Below, one piece after another: positions 5,916-9,498 of a DNA stretch of 9,498 nucleotides; positions within the stretch are counted from its first letter, which is position 1, and each line of letters opens with the position of its first letter. Source of the stretch: Methanobacteriota archaeon (GTDB lineage: Archaea; Halobacteriota; Bog-38; Methanoflorentales; Methanoflorentaceae). The notes beneath the pieces are model-generated. The model searched no databases and was not told the origin of the DNA. It saw only the letters and a list, made by a program, of their open reading frames with translations. Position numbers and translations under genes: made by a program. The DNA is taken from the NCBI GenBank assembly GCA_028679495.1, contig JAJRBK010000119.1:1-9498 (forward strand), read 5' to 3'.

Positions 5916-7355
5916 TTACCGCATTGCCATCTGAGATAACGTCTGCCCGGCAAATTCTAGCGTGCTTGATACGAGGCCAGGGAAGAGCCCGAGCACGACG
6001 CAAAGCCCAGCGAGGATGATCAAAGGAATCATCATGTTGGGTGGTGGATCTGTGGCGTCCGTGAGTTCTTCCTTTCGCTTTCGGAGGAACATCCGGTAAA
6101 ACGCGTGGATGACAAGGGAATAAAAGGTGAGCACGCTCGTTATATCTGCAATCGTCGCAAAGAAAGGAAAACCCGCCTCTATCGTCGCTTCGTGGATGAT
6201 ACCCTTGCTGACAGCTCCATTAAGGCCTGGAACGCCTGACATGGCGAGGGAGCTAATGAGAAAGCACACGGCAGTCATAGGCATATGCTTGAGCAATCCT
6301 CCCATATCACGGATGCTGCGCGTGCCGACTTGGAGGAGAACGACTCCAGTGATAAGGAAAAGACATCCCTTGAATAGCATGTGATTGAGGATGTGAAACA
6401 ATGCGCCGTACGTGCTCAAAGAGGTGGCGATTCCAATGCCGAGGAAGATGTATCCCATTTGACTGATGCTGTGAAATGCCAGCAGGCGTTTAATGTCGTA
6501 CGACAAAGCTGCTGCAATTACACCCACGAGCATGTTTGCTGCACCGAACCCTCCAACTACAAGTGCTATCGTGTGAACGTCGAGCACTGGGTAAAGCGCG
6601 AAGATTGCCTTTGCCGTCGCCAGTACGCCGGCCTTGATCATTATCCCCGACATGGTGGCGCTGATCGAGGAGGGTGCCTCCGCGTGAGCTGGCGGAAGCC
6701 AGAAGAAGCTCAGGGGGAGGAGCCCTGCTTTTGTACCGAAGCCGAATAGCAGGAGCAGGGTGAGCGGCATCCGGTAGCTATCGCTTATCCGGTCGGGCTG
6801 TATGGTGAGTAGATCGACCGTCCCAGTCTGACTGTACAGCGCAAAAACAGCAACGATGATCAGTATCACTTCAAATATGCTGATCGCGAGGTATATCGTA
6901 GCAGCCCTCACGGCACGCGTTGTCCTGCTGTACAGCACGAGAAATGCGCTAATAACAGTGGCCGCCTCGAGAAACACGAACATGACGACAATATTGTACG
7001 ACGTGGCAAGCCCATTCATCGTGCTCATGAAGAGAAAGTACGCGACAAAATAGAGGGTGTTAAACTCATCGCTCTTGTAGCTCAGCGAATAGAGCAAGAC
7101 AAGCGCACCGATGAAGAAGACAAGCGAAACGATGACCATGCCGGGAGCATCGAGAACGATAGGGCCAAAAGCGAGAGGTGAAACGCTGTCGCCTTGCAAA
7201 CTTGCTGTATATGCGGCGCTTCCCGCAAATAGGATCACCGTGAACACAACTGAGACGGCACCCCTACCCCTCTCCGAGTACCTACCCACGAAAAGCACTA
7301 AAAGCACGCCAATCAAGGGCAAGATTATCGGAGTTAAGGCGAGAACTTCTTCCAT
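5916..7355 (-). CDS. Antiporter-like membrane subunit, NuoM/HyfB/MrpD family (solitary)
   Basis: A 479-residue, very hydrophobic protein with the Proton_antipo_M fold found in complex I (NuoL/M/N), membrane-bound hydrogenases (HyfB, Ehb, Ech) and Mrp antiporters (MrpA/D). These subunits form membrane ion channels. Expected key charged residues are present: Glu130 in MFVFLEAATV (TM5), Lys209 in FGFGTKAGLLP (TM7), Lys241 in SGIMIKAGVLA (TM8), and Lys384 in NGAVSKGIIHEA (TM12). The family hallmark WLPPAHAEAPSSISA (219-233) and the segment YDIKRLLAFHSISQMGYIFLG (286-306) are intact. The latter resembles hydrogenase/Mrp-type members most. The ATG at 7355 has GGGA-type Shine-Dalgarno sequence 5 nt upstream and a TATA-like box 33 bp upstream. 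No other complex I, hydrogenase or Mrp subunit is in the window, so the partner complex cannot be named. Confidence 0.9.
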   Translation of the reverse strand: MEEVLALTPIILPLIGVLLVLFVGRYSERGRGAVSVVFTVILFAGSAAYTASLQGDSVSPLAFGPIVLDAPGMVIVSLVFFIGALVLLYSLSYKSDEFNTLYFVAYFLFMSTMNGLATSYNIVVMFVFLEAATVISAFLVLYSRTTRAVRAATIYLAISIFEVILIIVAVFALYSQTGTVDLLTIQPDRISDSYRMPLTLLLLFGFGTKAGLLPLSFFWLPPAHAEAPSSISATMSGIMIKAGVLATAKAIFALYPVLDVHTIALVVGGFGAANMLVGVIAAALSYDIKRLLAFHSISQMGYIFLGIGIATSLSTYGALFHILNHMLFKGCLFLITGVVLLQVGTRSIRDMGGLLKHMPMTAVCFLISSLAMSGVPGLNGAVSKGIIHEATIEAGFPFFATIADITSVLTFYSLVIHAFYRMFLRKRKEELTDATDPPPNMMIPLIILAGLCVVLGLFPGLVSSTLEFAGQTLSQMAMR

Positions 7356-7385
7356 GCTGCTCCCGATCCTTTTATCGTGCTACCA

Positions 7386-7393
7386 TTTATATT
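7386..7393 (-). promoter_or_regulatory. TATA-like box of the antiporter-like gene
   Basis: On the minus strand AATATAAA(T) lies about 31-38 bp before the ATG at 7355. A start of transcription ~25 bp downstream would give a short leader holding the GGGA ribosome-binding element at 7361-7364. This supports separate transcription from moeA. Confidence 0.5.
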
Positions 7394-7528
7394 CGTTTTG
7401 AGACAATCACCGATCAAAGACGAGAGATGCTCGCGATTACACTGTTGAGCAAGGTGCCTCTATCACCTAGCTATACAGGCTCTTTTCAAAATGTAAGCTC
7501 GGCGTTGCGAAGACTTATCTAGCGTGAA

Positions 7529-7556
7529 ATGTGCAGGCACTGCGTTCGTTGCACAT
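7529..7556. repeat. Perfect 7-bp inverted repeat, candidate regulatory dyad
   Basis: ATGTGCA (7529-7535) and TGCACAT (7550-7556) are exact reverse complements separated by 14 bp. The arm centres are 21 bp apart, two helical turns. It lies about 140-165 bp upstream of the antiporter-like promoter and 113 bp downstream of moeA. It could be an operator or an RNA hairpin. Confidence 0.35.
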
Positions 7557-7564
7557 AAAGCACG

Positions 7565-7601
7565 AAAAAAGCGAGTTCAGACAAATTGTCGTAAGCTACG
7601 A
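7565..7601 (-). terminator. Possible moeA terminator (small dyad and T6)
   Basis: On the minus strand the dyad TCGTA-GCT-TACGA (7601-7589) is followed 18 nt later by TTTTTT (7570-7565), about 70-105 nt after the moeA stop. The distance between stem and T-run is not that of a classical intrinsic terminator; oligo-T alone is often enough in archaea. Confidence 0.3.
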
Positions 7602-7668
7602 TGGTGGTTAATACTTAGGTCTGATCACTGCGCGCGGCTCAAAGAGAGCAGCACGGGCTATTGTGCAC

Positions 7669-9498
7669 CTACTCAATGAGGAGGATCTCCCCCGTTCTTT
7701 CGAAGATGCGTATACCAGGCGGCAGCGCTTTGGCAAATTCATCTGATCGTAGCGCTTCTATGAACTGTTGTACAGGCGGCTCATCGAGGCGCTGTTGCGG
7801 TATGACAAAATCGTATTCTTCGTTCGCAACAGGGGTGAATTCTAACCCGTTCATAACGGCTACTGGTTTTATACCTATGCCCACATCTGCTTTGCCAAAC
7901 TTGACCGCTGAAGCCACCGCGCTGTGCGTTCGAGCTTCTGAGTCGTATCCCTGTATTGATTTCGTTAGATCAGCAAAGCTGGTTTTCCGTTTTGCTGCTA
8001 CCGTTTCCAGCAGCATATCCGTTAGTACGCGCGTTCCTGAGCCTTTATTCCTGTTGATAAAGCTCTTATTTGGCAGTTCATCCAGCGAGATCGCTTCACC
8101 CTTACGCGTTATTATACCCTGCTCTCGCAGGTACCCCTTTACAAGCGCCACCTTGTGTAGTCCATATTCTTTGATAAAAGGCGTGTTATATTCGCCGGAT
8201 TCACTCAGGAGATGAATACCAGCGATGTCTGTAATTCCCTTGCGCACGGCAACAAGCCCCCCCTGAGAGCCCACGTTGACCGTTTTTGCGTTAGGAGCAA
8301 CATCTGCTATAATCTTCAAGAGAAGGTCCACGCCTACATCATGGCTGCCAATGAACATCAGATCGGTGACCTCAAACTCGCCGAAGAGCGTGATCTCAAC
8401 CTCTTCCCCTTCTTCTAGTATGTCGACGCGCTCCGGGATCTCTAGAAATCCATCAGCTAGGAGCGTCGTGATCGCATCTGAGCTTGCGCCCACTGGATAT
8501 GCCTGCCCTCTTACAAGGTTCACAGGAACAAGTTCATAACGTGATACTGAGTGAATTTCTAAGCCAAGTCTCGCGAATGCCTTGCGTGATGGCTTTGACG
8601 TCCCCCTAATGAATGGGTCTATAAAAACGTAATACGTCATTAAGGCAGATACCGGATAGCCCGGTAGGCCAAAGAATGGTTTCCCGTCGAGCTCAGCGAT
8701 AATGAGTGGCTTGCCGGGTTTGATATTCACTCCGTGTGCAAGCAGGTTGCCTCGTTCAGCGATGCGGTAGACCACATCGCCGCGTCCCGCTGATGTGCTC
8801 CCTGAAGAGATGACCATGTCACACGTTTGGAGTGCTTGGTCAATGACGTGTTCTATTCTCGTGAGATCGTCTTCGACTATACCAAAGTAAATCGGCTGAC
8901 CGCCGCTAGACCGCACAGCTGCTCCGATTGAATAAGTGTTCACGTCGTAAATCTTGCCTGCAGGGAGCGACGACCCGGGAGGAACGATCTCATCACCGGT
9001 CGCAAGAACTGCCACGCGAGGCTGCTCGAACACCGCCACCTCAGCTTGACCGATCGTGGCGAGGGCGCCAATCTCCCGCTCTGTTAATACGGTCCCTTTG
9101 CGGAGAACAAGCTCACCCACCATAACGTCAGACCCCGCTGATATTACGTTTTCGTGAACGGTAACTGGCTTTCTGACTACAACATTATCGGAGACTATGT
9201 CGACGTATTCCACCATCACCTCCGCATTAGCGCCCTTAGGCAGCACCGCACCAGTGGCTACTTCGACGGCTTCGCCGGGGCGTACCTCGTACTGAGGTAG
9301 CACGCCAGCTTGAACTGAGCCTGTAAGGCGGAGCTCCGTTGGCAAATCCTCCCGTGCGGTGTAAGTGTCGCGCGCTTTGACAGCATATCCGTCCATCGCT
9401 GCCCTGTCGAACGAGGGAACATCCACTTGAGAAGTCACATCTTCAGCAAGGGTTCTCCCAAATGCGCTTCGGAGGGGGGCTCTCTCTGTTCTTCGAGG
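7669..9498 (-). CDS. moeA: Molybdopterin molybdenumtransferase MoeA fused to a C-terminal PBP-like (LysR-type substrate-binding) domain; N-terminus beyond window
   Basis: MoeA inserts molybdate or tungstate into adenylylated molybdopterin, the last step of the cofactor. The frame stays open to the right edge: ahead of the GTG at 9438 are 20 more in-frame residues ending SAFGRTLAEDV, a normal MoeA N-terminal sequence, so GTG 9438 is not the start and perhaps 15-25 residues are missing. Domains in order: DRAAMDGYAV (9408-9379); MPT-binding domain with VLATGDEIVPPG (around 9000) and SSGSTSAGRGD (around 8800); GLPGYPVSA (around 8660); and the MoeA C-terminal domain to about 8380. The PBP-like domain (PF12727 type) then runs to the end, with FIGSHDVG (8338-8349 for GSHD), SGEYNTPF, NRNKGSGTR (8055-8029) and THSAVASAVKFGKADVGIGI. 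The PBP-like part resembles oxyanion-binding proteins and may bind molybdate/tungstate. That role is inferred. The fusion is known in archaea. Confidence 0.95.
   Translation of the reverse strand, partial: PRRTERAPLRSAFGRTLAEDVTSQVDVPSFDRAAMDGYAVKARDTYTAREDLPTELRLTGSVQAGVLPQYEVRPGEAVEVATGAVLPKGANAEVMVEYVDIVSDNVVVRKPVTVHENVISAGSDVMVGELVLRKGTVLTEREIGALATIGQAEVAVFEQPRVAVLATGDEIVPPGSSLPAGKIYDVNTYSIGAAVRSSGGQPIYFGIVEDDLTRIEHVIDQALQTCDMVISSGSTSAGRGDVVYRIAERGNLLAHGVNIKPGKPLIIAELDGKPFFGLPGYPVSALMTYYVFIDPFIRGTSKPSRKAFARLGLEIHSVSRYELVPVNLVRGQAYPVGASSDAITTLLADGFLEIPERVDILEEGEEVEITLFGEFEVTDLMFIGSHDVGVDLLLKIIADVAPNAKTVNVGSQGGLVAVRKGITDIAGIHLLSESGEYNTPFIKEYGLHKVALVKGYLREQGIITRKGEAISLDELPNKSFINRNKGSGTRVLTDMLLETVAAKRKTSFADLTKSIQGYDSEARTHSAVASAVKFGKADVGIGIKPVAVMNGLEFTPVANEEYDFVIPQQRLDEPPVQQFIEALRSDEFAKALPPGIRIFERTGEILLIE

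Larger units (their letters stand above)
7394..7668. other. Non-coding region between moeA and the antiporter-like gene
   Basis: I see no supportable gene on either strand here. Going down the minus strand from the moeA stop it holds: a small dyad TCGTA-AGC-TACGA (7589-7601) with a T6 run at 7570-7565, possibly the moeA terminator; a 7-bp dyad at 7529-7556; and a 5-bp dyad AGGTG/CACCT (7452-7468). After these comes the TATA-like box of the antiporter gene. A short RNA gene cannot be excluded, but no tRNA, rRNA or C/D-box pattern was recognised. Confidence 0.5.

Noticed and set aside
5770..6019. Overlapping short frames on both strands next to tRNA-Pro
   Set aside because: They overlap the C-terminus of the antiporter-like gene, have no convincing ribosome binding site, and show Arg/Ser-rich shadow composition.
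6381..6749. Plus-strand open frame of 122 codons, Cys-rich
   Set aside because: Antisense to conserved membrane helices of the antiporter-like gene; the cysteines come from antisense reading of Ala/Gly-rich codons.
7661..8215. Plus-strand open frame of 184 codons opposite the end of moeA
   Set aside because: It lies antisense to the conserved PBP-like domain, is rich in Ser/Arg in the way antisense frames are, and resembles no family I know.
9436..9438. GTG as start of moeA
   Set aside because: In-frame codons upstream to the window edge encode SAFGRTLAEDV, a normal MoeA N-terminal segment, so this is an internal Val codon.
1..9498. Search for CRISPR arrays, insertion sequences, toxin-antitoxin or defence genes
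   Set aside because: No regularly spaced repeats, no transposase motifs and no small paired genes were found; the content is housekeeping.

Overview
The window looks like a chromosomal segment from an archaeon, most likely in the broad methanogen / ANME / Archaeoglobus part of the Euryarchaeota. The evidence is protein-level. The tryptophanyl-tRNA synthetase and both PheRS subunits are of the archaeal/eukaryotic type, there is a tRNA-splicing endonuclease, MoeA is fused to a periplasmic-binding-protein-like domain, the tRNA genes lack an encoded CCA, and AT-rich TATA (box A)-like elements precede several genes. Nothing in the window allows a genus to be named. Base composition by eye is moderate and even, with no sign of recent transfer, insertion sequences or CRISPR.

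Left block (1-4810, plus strand): a translation and tRNA-maturation cluster. It runs from the catalytic C-terminal part of endA (cut by the window edge) through trpS and pheS to pheT. pheS and pheT are coupled, with the pheT ribosome-binding site overlapping the pheS stop. pheS has its own AT-rich upstream region with a perfect 8-bp dyad that could be an operator. The products splice tRNA introns and charge tRNA-Trp and tRNA-Phe.

Middle block (4811-5770, minus strand): a small YdjM-like membrane protein convergent with pheT, then tRNA-Arg(CCT) and tRNA-Pro(TGG). Each tRNA has its own box A-like element. The box A of tRNA-Pro overlaps the T-tract of a terminator-like hairpin lying downstream of the next gene.

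Right block (5916-9498, minus strand): a 14-TM-class antiporter-like subunit of the NuoM/HyfB/MrpD family with all expected membrane charged residues, but with no partner subunits in the window. A 313-bp non-coding region follows, containing a TATA-like promoter and dyads. Last comes moeA fused to a PBP-like domain, whose N-terminus runs off the right edge. MoeA builds molybdenum or tungsten cofactor; the antiporter-like protein is a predicted ion-translocating membrane subunit. No direct functional link between them is shown by the sequence.

No clear novel multi-gene system is visible. The best leads are the solitary antiporter-like gene, the dyads upstream of pheS and upstream of the antiporter gene, and the compact terminator/promoter overlap at the tRNA-Pro gene.
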